Shown one piece after another: positions 17,058-25,301 of a DNA stretch of 48,901 nucleotides. Source of the DNA: Rikenella microfusus. Its GTDB lineage: Bacteria > Bacteroidota > Bacteroidia > Bacteroidales > DYQK01. The stretch spans positions 10,249 to 59,149 of the forward strand of contig DYQK01000005.1 in assembly GCA_020719385.1 (NCBI GenBank). Reading direction: 5' to 3'. A program made the translations under genes and the position numbers. The notes under the pieces are model-generated. The model searched no databases. It worked only from the letters and a program-made list of their open reading frames with translations, and had not been told where the DNA came from. How positions within the stretch are numbered: position 1 is the stretch's first letter; each line of letters starts with the position of its first letter.

Positions 17058-17065
17058 TAACTTTG
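17058..17065 (+). promoter_or_regulatory. ahcY promoter, -7 element
   Basis: TAACTTTG fits TAnnTTTG and lies 31 nt before the ahcY ATG. No SAH- or SAM-riboswitch-like conserved core was recognised in the 139-base leader region. Confidence 0.5.
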
Positions 17066-17096
17066 CAAAGTTTAATTTTTTGTTAAAAAAATTTCT

Positions 17097-18503
17097 ATGT
17101 CGTTGAAATATAAGGTAAAAGACCTTTCATTAGCCGATTGGGGCAGAAAAGAAATTACTCTTGCCGAACACGAAATGCCCGGATTAATGTCGCTTCGCAG
17201 AAAATATAGCAGCGAAAAACCGTTAAAAGATGTACGAATCACAGGTTCGTTGCATATGACTATTCAGACTGCGGTTTTAATTGAAACATTAGTCGAGTTA
17301 GGTGCAAATATTCGTTGGGCAAGTTGCAACATTTTCTCCACGCAAGACCACGCCGCCGCTGCTTTAGCGGAACGCGGTTTAAGTATTTTTGCTTGGAAAG
17401 GCGAAACATTGGAGGAATATTGGTGGTGTACCGAACAAGCATTAACTTTTTCTGACGGAAAAGGTCCCGAATTAATTGTTGATGACGGCGGAGACGCAAC
17501 ATTATTGATTCACAAAGGTTACAAAGCAGAGAAAAACCCTGAAACATTGAATGTTACTCCTTCGAATTACGAGGAATCTGTGATTTTAGATTTATTGAGA
17601 AAAACGCTCAAAGAAGATTCAACAAAATGGCATCGTTTAGTTTCTGACTGGAAAGGCGTTTCAGAGGAGACAACAACAGGTGTTCATCGACTTTATCAAA
17701 TGATGGAAAAAGGTGAATTGCTTGTCCCTGCCATCAACGTTAACGATTCGGTTACAAAATCGAAATTTGATAATTTGTATGGCTGTCGCGAGTCTCTCGC
17801 TGACGGCATTAAACGAGCAACAGACGTAATGCTTGCGGGCAAAGTGGCTGTTGTCTGTGGTTATGGCGATGTGGGAAAAGGTTCGGCGCGTTCGCTGCGA
17901 GGTTATGGAGCAAGAGTTATTGTTACCGAGATTGACCCAATTTGTGCGTTACAAGCTGCTATGGAGGGTTTCGAAGTGAAACCCATCGAAGATTCGCTTG
18001 ACGAGGCAAATATTTTCGTTACAACGACAGGAAATTGCGATATTATCACTATTGAACATATGGAAAAAATGAACGAGCAGTCAATAGTTTGCAATATCGG
18101 ACATTTTGACAACGAAATTCAAGTTGACAAATTGCAAAATTACCCTGGAATTAAACACATCAACATTAAACCGCAAGTTGACCAATATGTTTTTCCCGAT
18201 GGACACTCAATAATTTTGCTTGCTGAAGGTCGCTTAGTGAATCTTGGTTGTGCAACAGGACATCCGTCGTTTGTGATGAGTAATTCTTTCTCGAATCAAA
18301 CACTTGCCCAAATTGATTTGTGGAAAAATCGAAATAATTACAAAGTTGGCGTTTATCGTTTGCCGAAATATTTAGACGAGGAAGTTGCAAGACTTCATTT
18401 GGAGCATATCGGTGTGAAACTCACTCAATTAACAGAAAAACAAGCAGATTACATTGGGATTTCTGTCAATGGTCCTTACAAAGCCGAACATTATCGCTAT
18501 TAA
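17097..18503 (+). CDS. ahcY: S-adenosylhomocysteine hydrolase
   Basis: A 468-aa protein, normal length for bacterial AhcY. It shows [53 protein letters not shown] and the NAD-binding [11 protein letters not shown] loop, and ends with the conserved EHYRY. The enzyme splits S-adenosylhomocysteine to homocysteine and adenosine using tightly bound NAD, recycling the product of methyltransferases. It is a single-gene unit with its own promoter and a hairpin terminator. All motifs that I can check are intact. Confidence 0.97.
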   Translation: MSLKYKVKDLSLADWGRKEITLAEHEMPGLMSLRRKYSSEKPLKDVRITGSLHMTIQTAVLIETLVELGANIRWASCNIFSTQDHAAAALAERGLSIFAWKGETLEEYWWCTEQALTFSDGKGPELIVDDGGDATLLIHKGYKAEKNPETLNVTPSNYEESVILDLLRKTLKEDSTKWHRLVSDWKGVSEETTTGVHRLYQMMEKGELLVPAINVNDSVTKSKFDNLYGCRESLADGIKRATDVMLAGKVAVVCGYGDVGKGSARSLRGYGARVIVTEIDPICALQAAMEGFEVKPIEDSLDEANIFVTTTGNCDIITIEHMEKMNEQSIVCNIGHFDNEIQVDKLQNYPGIKHINIKPQVDQYVFPDGHSIILLAEGRLVNLGCATGHPSFVMSNSFSNQTLAQIDLWKNRNNYKVGVYRLPKYLDEEVARLHLEHIGVKLTQLTEKQADYIGISVNGPYKAEHYRY

Positions 18504-18512
18504 AAATTTGTT

Positions 18513-18549
18513 TTTTCCTTTCGAAAACTAAAAATCTTTGAAAGGAAAA
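18513..18549 (+). terminator. Hairpin after ahcY
   Basis: TTTTCCTTTC and GAAAGGAAAA are perfect 10-bp arms around a 17-nt loop, 10 bases after the ahcY stop, followed by CTTTTCTC. The trailing T-run is short, so it is a plausible rather than ideal terminator. Confidence 0.6.
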
Positions 18550-18588
18550 CTTTTCTCAAAAAAAATTGTTTTTTCTCAAAAATTTTCG

Positions 18589-18596
18589 TATTTTTG
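18589..18596 (+). promoter_or_regulatory. Promoter of first tandem PD-(D/E)XK gene
   Basis: TATTTTTG at -7, with ATTG (18565-18568) 20 nt upstream, 22 nt before the start. The same promoter is copied exactly at 19340-19347 in the second unit. Confidence 0.6.
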
Positions 18597-18618
18597 TGAA
18601 CATTTTAAATGAAATTTT

Positions 18619-19266
18619 ATGGAAAAACCTGAAAAAATTATTTTTCAAACAGCCAAATACGATGATTTGGTGAAAATTGTTAACCTCACTGCACAAAAAG
18701 AAGTTTACATTTTTGAGGAATGGTTTAATTTTAATTATTCTTTGAGTATTGATGAGGAAAATTTTTTAATTGAACTCATTGATAAACATCGAGATATTTT
18801 GTCTTCGTATATTGAAGAGGAATTAAAAATGGAATTTATTGCGTTTTTACTTGGGAAAATTCGATTTCGCACCAAAAATAAACGTGGTTTTTATGACCGC
18901 CCACTAAAAGCAGTGATAAATAATGTTCCTTTTAACGGAAAAACTGATTTTATGGTTGCTTCAGGAATCGAAGAACCACAGAAACCATATTTTTTCATTC
19001 AAGAATTTAAACGCGAAGAGAAAGCAACGCACCCCAAGAATCAACTTCTTGCCGAATTGTTAGCGGCGATAGAGTTAAATAAAACAAATCTTATTCGCGG
19101 TGCGTACGTTTTGGGACGTTATTGGCATTTTATGATTTTAGAAAAAATGGCAGAAAATTCGTATCAATATTTTATCTCGAATTCTTTTGATTCGCTTGAT
19201 TTTGAAAAGTTAAAACAAATTTATGTCTGTTTGCAGGCAGTTAAACTTGTTTATTGTAACGATTAA
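18619..19266 (+). CDS. PD-(D/E)XK nuclease-fold protein, tandem copy 1
   Basis: A 215-aa protein with a PD-(D/E)XK signature in its second half: GKTD with Asp110, then IQEFK with Glu129 and Lys131, followed by an NQLLAELLAAIE helix. This fold is used by restriction, repair and transposon-related nucleases. Residues 1-21 and 107-215 are identical to copy 2, while residues 22-106 share perhaps half their positions with it (EEWFNF versus REWFHF, DILSSY versus EILSSY). The variable segment would be the part that chooses a partner or target, with the nuclease half held constant. No specific family name or function is claimed. It has its own promoter and terminator. Confidence 0.75.
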   Translation: MEKPEKIIFQTAKYDDLVKIVNLTAQKEVYIFEEWFNFNYSLSIDEENFLIELIDKHRDILSSYIEEELKMEFIAFLLGKIRFRTKNKRGFYDRPLKAVINNVPFNGKTDFMVASGIEEPQKPYFFIQEFKREEKATHPKNQLLAELLAAIELNKTNLIRGAYVLGRYWHFMILEKMAENSYQYFISNSFDSLDFEKLKQIYVCLQAVKLVYCND

Positions 19267-19274
19267 GATTTTTT

Positions 19275-19301
19275 GTTTCCATTTCTCACTGAGATGGAAA
19301 C
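19275..19301 (+). terminator. Terminator of tandem copy 1
   Basis: GTTTCCATTTC and GAGATGGAAAC form a stem with one G-T wobble and a 5-nt loop, followed by ATTTTCTC. The copy after unit 2 (20026-20052) differs by one base that turns another pair into a wobble. Confidence 0.65.
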
Positions 19302-19339
19302 ATTTTCTCACAAAAATTGTTTTTTCTCAAAAATTTTCG

Positions 19340-19347
19340 TATTTTTG
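19340..19347 (+). promoter_or_regulatory. Promoter of second tandem PD-(D/E)XK gene
   Basis: An exact copy of the promoter at 18589-18596, with ATTG at 19316-19319. Both genes should respond to the same signals. Confidence 0.6.
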
Positions 19348-19369
19348 TGAACATTTTAAATGAAATTTT

Positions 19370-20017
19370 ATGGAAAAACCTGAAAAAATTATTTTTCAAA
19401 CAGCCAAATACGATGATTTGGTGAAAATAGTGAAACTGAAAATGAGTGAAAATAAAACTTTATTTCGAGAATGGTTTCATTTTAAATATGAGTTGACAAA
19501 AGCGGATTTGCATTTTTTGAAAAAACTGATTAAAACTCACAAAGAAATTTTGTCTTCTTACTCGGAAGAGGATTTGAAAATGTATTTTATCAGCAACATT
19601 TTGAATCGAATCAATTTTATTCTTTCCGACAGACGTGGTTTTTTCGACAAACCGTTAAAAGCAAGAATAAATGAGGTAGAATTTAGCGGCAAAACTGATT
19701 TTATGGTTGCTTCAGGAATCGAAGAACCACAGAAACCATATTTTTTCATTCAAGAATTTAAACGCGAAGAGAAAGCAACGCACCCCAAGAATCAACTTCT
19801 TGCCGAATTGTTAGCGGCGATAGAGTTAAATAAAACAAATCTTATTCGCGGTGCGTACGTTTTGGGACGTTATTGGCATTTTATGATTTTAGAAAAAATG
19901 GCAGAAAATTCGTATCAATATTTTATCTCGAATTCTTTTGATTCGCTTGATTTTGAAAAGTTAAAACAAATTTATGTCTGTTTGCAGGCAGTTAAACTTG
20001 TTTATTGTAACGATTAA
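19370..20017 (+). CDS. PD-(D/E)XK nuclease-fold protein, tandem copy 2
   Basis: A 215-aa protein, the same length as copy 1, with the same Asp110 and Glu129-x-Lys131 active-site pattern. Its first 21 and last 109 residues are identical to copy 1, while residues 22-106 differ (for example KLKMSENKTLFREWFHFKYE). The coding DNA of the constant half is identical to the base, so homogenisation is recent. Both copies are intact and have their own promoters, so both are probably expressed. Function is unknown; a defence, conflict or mobile-element role is a guess from the fold and the mosaic pattern. Confidence 0.75.
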   Translation: MEKPEKIIFQTAKYDDLVKIVKLKMSENKTLFREWFHFKYELTKADLHFLKKLIKTHKEILSSYSEEDLKMYFISNILNRINFILSDRRGFFDKPLKARINEVEFSGKTDFMVASGIEEPQKPYFFIQEFKREEKATHPKNQLLAELLAAIELNKTNLIRGAYVLGRYWHFMILEKMAENSYQYFISNSFDSLDFEKLKQIYVCLQAVKLVYCND

Positions 20018-20025
20018 GATTTTTT

Positions 20026-20052
20026 GTTTCCATTTCTCACTGGGATGGAAAC
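20026..20052 (+). terminator. Terminator of tandem copy 2
   Basis: GTTTCCATTTC and GGGATGGAAAC form a stem with two G-T pairs and a 5-nt loop. It is the counterpart of 19275-19301. Confidence 0.6.
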
Positions 20053-20081
20053 ATTTTCTCTAAAATTATTTTTTGAAAAAC

Positions 20082-20111
20082 ATTTTTTAACGAAAAAATT
20101 ATATATATTTG
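20082..20111 (+). promoter_or_regulatory. Promoter of the XdhA-type gene
   Basis: TTTG (20082-20085), 18 nt, then TATATTTG (20104-20111), a very good Bacteroidota promoter. It lies 42 nt before the ATG at 20154 and just outside the tandem duplication. Confidence 0.65.
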
Positions 20112-20153
20112 CAACGTTTATTTTATAACATAAATTTTTGATATAAACTTTTT

Positions 20154-21593
20154 ATGAAAACCATCATCCAATTTATTTTAGATTCGCAAACCATAACTAT
20201 TGATTTTCAACGAGATAAATATTCTCCGACCACAACAGTTTTGCAATATTTACGAAGTTTGTCGAATCATAAAGGAGTAAAAGAAGGTTGCGGCGAAGGC
20301 GATTGCGGTGCGTGCACCGTTGTGCTTGCCCAAAAACATCATTCCGAGAAACGTTTAATTTATCAGTCTTATAATTCTTGCTTAATTTTTTTGCCCGCGC
20401 TTCACGGAAAACAATTAATTGTCATCGAAAATCTCGCTGTCTCTGACAAATTGCACCCAATTCAACAGGCAATAATTGATTCTAATGCGAGTCAATGCGG
20501 TTATTGCACCTCAGGCGTTGCGATGTCGTTGTTTGCGTTGTACAAAAATATCAATTTTCCGTCTCAAAACGAAATCGAGAAATATTTGGCAGGAAATTTA
20601 TGTCGTTGCACGGGGTATAAATCAATTTTTGAAGCAGCGCGAAAATCTTGCGTTCACAACGGAATCGACCATTTTTCTGAAAAAGAATCTTTTATTTTTG
20701 AGAAATTAACCGAAATAGAAACGCAAGAAACCATATTTCTCGAAACCGAAAGACAGAAATATTTTTTACTTTTTACCTTGTCGGAAGTCTTGAAAGTGAA
20801 AAATGAGTTTCAAAATGCGTTAATTTGCAACGGAAGTACCGATTTGGCGTTAAAAGTTACTAAAAAAATGGAATTTTTGCCCGAAATCATCGATATTTCT
20901 CAAGTTTTCGAGTTGAAAAAATTTTCTGAAACTGAAACAGAAATTCATTGGGGAGCAAGTTTAACGGTCAATGACATTTTGACTCTTTCGCAAAAACATT
21001 TTCCTGCCTTGTCCGATATTGCAAAGATTTTTGGTTCGCATCAAATTCGAAATCGAGCCACATTAGGCGGAAATGTTGCTGCCGCTTCGCCCATCGGTGA
21101 TTTATTGCCGTTTTTGTTTGTCAGCAATGCGAAAATTGTTTTGCAGTCTGTAAATGGTGAACGCAAAATGCCGATTCAGGAATTTATTTGTGCTTATCGA
21201 AAAACGCAACTTCTTAATAATGAAATTGTTACGAAAATTATCACTCCAAAATTAAAAAATGACGAGATAATTAAAACGTATAAAGTTTCGAAACGTCAAG
21301 ATGTTGATATTTCAACCGTTAGCGTTGCAATTTTTTTGAAAAGAAACAACGAAAATGTAATTTCTGAAATAAAAATTTGTTACGGCGGAATGGCAGCGAT
21401 GCCGAGGAATGCAACCTTTGTCGAGAAATTTTTGTCTAATAAAAAATGGGAACGCAATAACATCGAAGAGGCAATGTTATTGATAGAAAACGAATTTTCA
21501 CCCATCTCTGACGCAAGAGCAGAGAAAGAGACAAGAATTATTATCGCAAAAAATCTTTTATTGAAATGTTGGAATGAAACCTTTACTCGTTAA
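20154..21593 (+). CDS. xdhA: Xanthine dehydrogenase-type small subunit (2Fe-2S and FAD domains)
   Basis: A 479-aa protein with all cofactor motifs of the XdhA class. The first 2Fe-2S cluster uses Cys46, Cys51, Cys54 and Cys76, the second Cys115, Cys118, Cys150 and Cys152. An FAD domain from about 195 carries GSTDLALKV and the LGGNVAAASPIGDLLP loop. In xanthine dehydrogenases this subunit takes electrons from the molybdenum subunit and passes them to NAD. Normally the molybdenum subunit gene (xdhB) follows at once; here the next gene is a short secreted unknown that overlaps the end by 20 bp. No molybdopterin subunit is found anywhere in the window. It may pair with a distant subunit or act as an electron carrier with a different partner. 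Confidence 0.88.
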   Translation: MKTIIQFILDSQTITIDFQRDKYSPTTTVLQYLRSLSNHKGVKEGCGEGDCGACTVVLAQKHHSEKRLIYQSYNSCLIFLPALHGKQLIVIENLAVSDKLHPIQQAIIDSNASQCGYCTSGVAMSLFALYKNINFPSQNEIEKYLAGNLCRCTGYKSIFEAARKSCVHNGIDHFSEKESFIFEKLTEIETQETIFLETERQKYFLLFTLSEVLKVKNEFQNALICNGSTDLALKVTKKMEFLPEIIDISQVFELKKFSETETEIHWGASLTVNDILTLSQKHFPALSDIAKIFGSHQIRNRATLGGNVAAASPIGDLLPFLFVSNAKIVLQSVNGERKMPIQEFICAYRKTQLLNNEIVTKIITPKLKNDEIIKTYKVSKRQDVDISTVSVAIFLKRNNENVISEIKICYGGMAAMPRNATFVEKFLSNKKWERNNIEEAMLLIENEFSPISDARAEKETRIIIAKNLLLKCWNETFTR

Positions 21594-22050
21594 ATTACGA
21601 ATTTTTGGGGTTATTTTTTTCATTTTTTTTGGTAAACTGGTTGTGGGGCAACACAATTTTTTGGGCAAAACGCAGGAATATATTGTGAAATATTTCGACC
21701 ACGACCCTGAATATACGGTTGTTATTGATACTATTGGGAAAAATATTTTGCTAACATGCAAAACTTCACAGCCGTATCCGTATTACACCTACGAACTTGA
21801 TATGAAGTCAAATCGTTGTATTTCGTTTGGGATAGTTTCGAAAAACCGCGAATTATTGGACGGTTACATCGATATGCTTGATTATTTGGGCAAAATTGTG
21901 CAACGAGACAGTGCGTTTACTAACGTAACTTACCAAATTGACTTGCCGAATGTTCGATGCTATTTTTTGTTAAAACAGCCGTTTGTCAATAGTGAATATA
22001 TTTCTCGACGAAATATTTTTTACATCTTGGTTACAGAAGAAGAATATTAA
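21574..22050 (+). CDS. Secreted small protein of unknown function
   Basis: A 158-aa protein not recognised. The N-terminus (VKLRIFGVIFFIFFGKLVVGQ) is a signal peptide or membrane anchor. The remainder is a compact alpha/beta pattern with many Tyr and Asp (YIVKYFDHDPEYTVVIDTIGKN, YPYYTYELDMKSNRCISFGIVS). It starts inside the last 20 bp of the XdhA-type gene, so translation is probably coupled, yet an exported protein is an unlikely XdhA partner. A strong terminator follows. The start could instead be the second in-frame codon; the signal peptide favours this one. Confidence 0.7.
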   Translation: MKPLLVKLRIFGVIFFIFFGKLVVGQHNFLGKTQEYIVKYFDHDPEYTVVIDTIGKNILLTCKTSQPYPYYTYELDMKSNRCISFGIVSKNRELLDGYIDMLDYLGKIVQRDSAFTNVTYQIDLPNVRCYFLLKQPFVNSEYISRRNIFYILVTEEEY

Positions 22051-22058
22051 ATTTTTTT

Positions 22059-22090
22059 ACGTTTTCATTTTTAAGTGAAAACGTTTTTTA
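22059..22090 (+). terminator. Terminator of the XdhA-type transcript
   Basis: ACGTTTTCA and TGAAAACGT around an 8-nt loop, followed by a T-run. Canonical and just after the stop. Confidence 0.85.
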
Positions 22091-22151
22091 TTTCGAAATT
22101 TTTTGAAATCACCAAATCAATTCCAATATACTACCATTTTTTCAAACGAAA

Positions 22152-22195
22152 AATTATTGTCTAAAATACTTCTAAAAATATTTCAGACAATAATT
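22152..22195 (-). terminator. Hairpin after kbl
   Basis: AATTATTGTCT (22152-22162) and AGACAATAATT (22185-22195) form a perfect 11-bp stem with a long 22-nt loop. On the minus strand it is followed by TTTT, and it lies just beyond the kbl stop. Confidence 0.6.
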
Positions 22196-22212
22196 AAAAA
22201 AAAATGTTAAAA

Positions 22213-23403
22213 TTATTTAATAACATTTAACTCTTTTCCGACTTTGATAAACGCAGCAATTGCTTTATCCAAATGTTCAACCTCGTGAGCAGCCGAGAGT
22301 TGAATACGAATTCTTGCTTGCCCCTTCGCAACTACGGGATAATAAAAACCAATGACATAAATTCCTTCGTCGAGAAGTTTTGCCGCAAAATCTTGAGACA
22401 ATTTTGCATCATACAACATCAACGCAACAATGGCTGATTCTGAAGGTTTTAAATCGAAACCTGCAGCAGAGATTTTTGCTCTAAAATATTCCGCATTTTT
22501 CATTAATTTGTCGCGAAGTTCAGTTGTTGAACTGAGAAAATCGAAAACGCCGATTCCTGCTCCAACAATGGCGGGAGAAAGTGAATTGGAAAATAAATAC
22601 GGTCTTGAACGTTGTCGCAACATTTCAATAATTTCTTTTCTGCCTGTTGTGTAGCCGCCCAATGCGCCGCCGAGTGCTTTGCCGAGAGTGCCTGTGATAA
22701 TATCGACTCTGCCCATTACGTTGTGATATTCGTGTGTTCCGCGTCCCGTTTTGCCGATAAAACCTGCGGCGTGGCTGTCGTCAACCATTACTAAGGCGTC
22801 ATATTTTTCTGCCAAATCGCAAATTTGGTTCAATTTTGCAATATCGCCGTCCATTGAGAATACGCCGTCTGTAACAACGATGCGAAAACGTTGTGCTTGA
22901 GCGAGTTTCAATTGTTCTTCGAGGTCTTCCATATTGCTGTGTTTGTATCTGTATCGCACAGCTTTTGCGAGTCTTACGCCGTCAATAATCGAAGCATGGT
23001 TCAATTCGTCAGAGATAATTGCGTCATCGGCAAGGAATAATGGTTCGAAGACGCCTCCGTTAGCGTCGAAAGCAGCTGCGTAGAGAATGGTGTCTTCCAT
23101 TCCAAAAAAATCCGAGATTTTTTTCTCCAATTCTTTGTGAATATCTTGTGTTCCGCAAATAAATCGCACCGAAGACATTCCGTAGCCGTGAGAATCCAAT
23201 GCTTTTTTCGAAGCTTCAATAACTTTTGGGTGAGAAGAAAGTCCGAGATAATTATTCGCACAAAAGTTTAATACGGTTTCCCCTGTGTTGAGTTGAATTA
23301 TTGCTCCCTGAGGTGAGGTAATAATGCGTTCATTTTTGTATAAACCTGCCTCGCGAATAGAATTTAACTCTTCTGTTAAAAAGTTTTTTAATTTTCCGTA
23401 CAT
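22213..23403 (-). CDS. kbl: Glycine C-acetyltransferase (2-amino-3-ketobutyrate CoA ligase)
   Basis: A 396-aa PLP enzyme of the alpha-oxoamine synthase family, almost the same length as E. coli Kbl. Key marks are [41 protein letters not shown] and [14 protein letters not shown], with Lys242 as the PLP-binding residue. It cleaves 2-amino-3-ketobutyrate with CoA to glycine and acetyl-CoA, completing threonine breakdown. The usual partner threonine dehydrogenase is not adjacent. Paralogues such as BioF and serine palmitoyltransferase share the fold, but the detailed sequence fits Kbl best. A -7 box on the minus strand at 23431-23438 supports the start. Confidence 0.92.
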   Translation of the reverse strand: MYGKLKNFLTEELNSIREAGLYKNERIITSPQGAIIQLNTGETVLNFCANNYLGLSSHPKVIEASKKALDSHGYGMSSVRFICGTQDIHKELEKKISDFFGMEDTILYAAAFDANGGVFEPLFLADDAIISDELNHASIIDGVRLAKAVRYRYKHSNMEDLEEQLKLAQAQRFRIVVTDGVFSMDGDIAKLNQICDLAEKYDALVMVDDSHAAGFIGKTGRGTHEYHNVMGRVDIITGTLGKALGGALGGYTTGRKEIIEMLRQRSRPYLFSNSLSPAIVGAGIGVFDFLSSTTELRDKLMKNAEYFRAKISAAGFDLKPSESAIVALMLYDAKLSQDFAAKLLDEGIYVIGFYYPVVAKGQARIRIQLSAAHEVEHLDKAIAAFIKVGKELNVIK

Positions 23404-23430
23404 AAAAAATTTTTTCGTTGATTAATTTTG

Positions 23431-23438
23431 CAAAAATA
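23431..23438 (-). promoter_or_regulatory. kbl promoter, -7 element
   Basis: TATTTTTG on the minus strand, 27 nt before the kbl start. No clear upstream TTTG at the usual distance. Confidence 0.45.
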
Positions 23439-23582
23439 TAAATTTTTTCGAGAAAGTACAAAATTTTTCAAAAAAATTGAAAAATAAAATGACAAAAAAT
23501 TTACATTGCCACCATTTCGATGTAAAAAAAGTTGATTTTTCTTTTTTTTCAAAAAAAATTTCGCAAAATTATAAATTATTTT

Positions 23583-23590
23583 TAATTTTG
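23583..23590 (+). promoter_or_regulatory. recF promoter, -7 element
   Basis: TAATTTTG fits the consensus and ends 17 nt before the ATG at 23608. It overlaps an in-frame GTG at 23590, which is therefore an unlikely start codon. Confidence 0.5.
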
Positions 23591-23607
23591 TGCCAAATTT
23601 TTCAAAA

Positions 23608-24687
23608 ATGTATTTATCAAATTTGTCGATTTGGAATTTTAAAAATTTTATTGAGACAGAATTGGAATTTTCTGATTCAATAAATTGTTTTGTCGGCAAC
23701 AACGGTGCAGGTAAAACGAATTTACTTGATGCAATTTTTTTTCTTTCCTTCACAAAAAGTGCGTTTAACACAGATTCGCAAGTTTTAAATCACGATTCAG
23801 ACTTTTTTGCGTTGCACGGAAGTTATTTTCGAAGCGAACATATCGAAAAAATTCATTGCGGATATAAAAATAAGAAAAAAATTTTCAAACGAAATCAAAA
23901 AGAATACACAAAAGTCTCGGAACACATCGGTTTTTTGCCGTTGATAATGATTTCTCCCAACGATATTTCGCTAATCTTAGATGGAAGTGAGGTGCGAAGG
24001 AAGTTTATTGACCATATTATCTGTCAGTGCGATGCGAAATATCTCGAAATTTTGCTGCAACATAATCATATTTTAAAACAACGAAATGCATTATTGAAAC
24101 AATTTTTTGATAATACGCTTTTCGAAATTCTCAATGAACAACTTATTCCGTTGGCAACAGAAATTTTTAACAAAAGAAAACATTTTTTAACAAATTTTTT
24201 ACCTATTTTTCAACATTTTTATGAGTTTATTTCTCAGAAAAACGAGATAGTTTCGCTTTCTTACTCCTCGCAGTTGCAGGAAAGGGATTTGAAAACTTTG
24301 TTTTCGCAAAATTTTGACAGAGATAAAAAATTGCAGCACACAACAAAAGGAATTCACCGAGACGATTTCGATTTTAAGTTGGGAAAAAAAAGTTTGCGAA
24401 TTGTTGCCTCACAGGGACAGCAAAAAACTTTTCTCACCAGTTTAAAAATGGCGGGTTATGAATTTTTAAAACAACAACATTCGTTAAAACCAATTTTATT
24501 GCTTGACGATATTTTTGATAAACTGGATTTTTTGAGAGTGAAAAAAATCATTGAACTTGTTGCATATCAAGAGTTTGGGCAAATTTTTATCACCGACACT
24601 CAAGTTGACAGAATTAAACCTTTTTTAATCTCTTTAACAAAAAATTACAAAATTTTCAATATTCAAAATGGAAAAATTATTGAGTAA
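23608..24687 (+). CDS. recF: DNA replication and repair protein RecF
   Basis: A 359-aa SMC-like ATPase starting MYLSNLSIWNFKNF. Walker A is GNNGAGKT (30-37), an ABC-type signature is seen in ASQGQQKTF, and Walker B in ILLLDDIFDKLD, all in the RecF order. RecF helps load RecA onto gapped DNA at stalled forks through RecFOR. Length is typical. The ATG at 23608 is chosen because RecF proteins begin with this sequence and the alternative GTG lies within the promoter. It is not next to dnaA, dnaN or gyrB. The next gene starts one base after its stop, so the two are surely co-transcribed. Confidence 0.95.
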   Translation: MYLSNLSIWNFKNFIETELEFSDSINCFVGNNGAGKTNLLDAIFFLSFTKSAFNTDSQVLNHDSDFFALHGSYFRSEHIEKIHCGYKNKKKIFKRNQKEYTKVSEHIGFLPLIMISPNDISLILDGSEVRRKFIDHIICQCDAKYLEILLQHNHILKQRNALLKQFFDNTLFEILNEQLIPLATEIFNKRKHFLTNFLPIFQHFYEFISQKNEIVSLSYSSQLQERDLKTLFSQNFDRDKKLQHTTKGIHRDDFDFKLGKKSLRIVASQGQQKTFLTSLKMAGYEFLKQQHSLKPILLLDDIFDKLDFLRVKKIIELVAYQEFGQIFITDTQVDRIKPFLISLTKNYKIFNIQNGKIIE

Positions 24688-24688
24688 A

Positions 24689-25291
24689 ATGAAAAAAATC
24701 ATCGTTTTTGTGATTCTTTTTCTCATTGCGAGTTTAGGTTTTTGGTTTTTTCGCACTTCTTGCAAAGCAGAGGAGGAGAAGGATAAAAAGTTGTTGGACA
24801 AAAAAATTTCAGAACTTGCCGATGAAAGTGTTTTTTTGCGTTTTAAAGTCGTGGAACGCGATGAATCCTCGCTTCGCGTGGCAATGAAGTTTTACGATTT
24901 GGATGGAAACGTAATTCGCAAAATTGAACCAACATTGAAAATGCGAAACTTGGTTTTTGATTTTATTTATGTTAAAATTTGCAAACAAACGTTAATTTTT
25001 CCTTATCAATTGTTTGTAGATTCTGCTTTGCAAGAGAGAAATTTTAAAATTTTTCCTCTTTATGAAAAAAATGATTTTCCCAATATTTTTTACACAGAAA
25101 ACAAAGATTCTTTTTTGAAAAAACAATTATCTGAAATTTTTGAACTCGTTAAAAGTGACGATATGAAGTCTTTGAATGAAAAATATGACACTGCTTTTCA
25201 CGCAAGAAAAACTATATTTTACCTTCGCGAGAAGGAAGTTTACAAAATTATTTTTCGAAAAAAAGGAATTATTGAGATTTGTCAGGAATAA
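24689..25291 (+). CDS. Membrane-anchored protein of unknown function
   Basis: A 200-aa protein not recognised. Residues 4-22 (IVFVILFLIASLGFWFF) form one membrane segment, followed by a Lys/Glu-rich linker and a soluble domain likely outside the inner membrane. The soluble part has beta pattern SLRVAMKFYDLDGNVIRKIEP and helices near KKQLSEIFELVKS. The ATG at 24689 sits one base past the recF stop; an in-frame ATG 21 bp earlier overlaps recF and would precede the hydrophobic segment by a longer charged tail. Bacteroidota recF is often followed by a DciA-type (DUF721) gene, but this is not one. It ends 10 bp from the convergent enolase gene. Confidence 0.65.
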   Translation: MKKIIVFVILFLIASLGFWFFRTSCKAEEEKDKKLLDKKISELADESVFLRFKVVERDESSLRVAMKFYDLDGNVIRKIEPTLKMRNLVFDFIYVKICKQTLIFPYQLFVDSALQERNFKIFPLYEKNDFPNIFYTENKDSFLKKQLSEIFELVKSDDMKSLNEKYDTAFHARKTIFYLREKEVYKIIFRKKGIIEICQE

Positions 25292-25301
25292 TTAACTTTT
25301 T

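Larger units (their letters stand above)
18561..20062 (+). repeat. Tandem duplication of a 751-bp unit with divergent centre
   Basis: Unit 1 (18561-19311) and unit 2 (19312-20062) lie head to tail, each holding promoter, gene and terminator. Bases 18561-18677 equal 19312-19428 without a difference. Bases 18940-19309 equal 19691-20060 with one difference (19292 versus 20043). Between these blocks, 18678-18939 and 19429-19690 have the same length but are strongly diverged. Ordinary duplication followed by drift cannot give this pattern; conversion of the flanks or replacement of the centre is needed. Confidence 0.95.

Noticed and set aside
17066-17096. SAH riboswitch upstream of ahcY
   Set aside because: The leader after the promoter is about 30 AT-rich nt, too short for the known structures.
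18561-20062. Tandem nuclease pair as an assembly artefact
   Set aside because: A false duplication would be identical throughout, but 262 bp in the centre differ strongly while keeping the frame, so two real copies exist.
18561-20062. Tandem unit as an insertion sequence or CRISPR-like array
   Set aside because: No terminal inverted repeats, target-site duplication, transposase or short periodic repeat was found.
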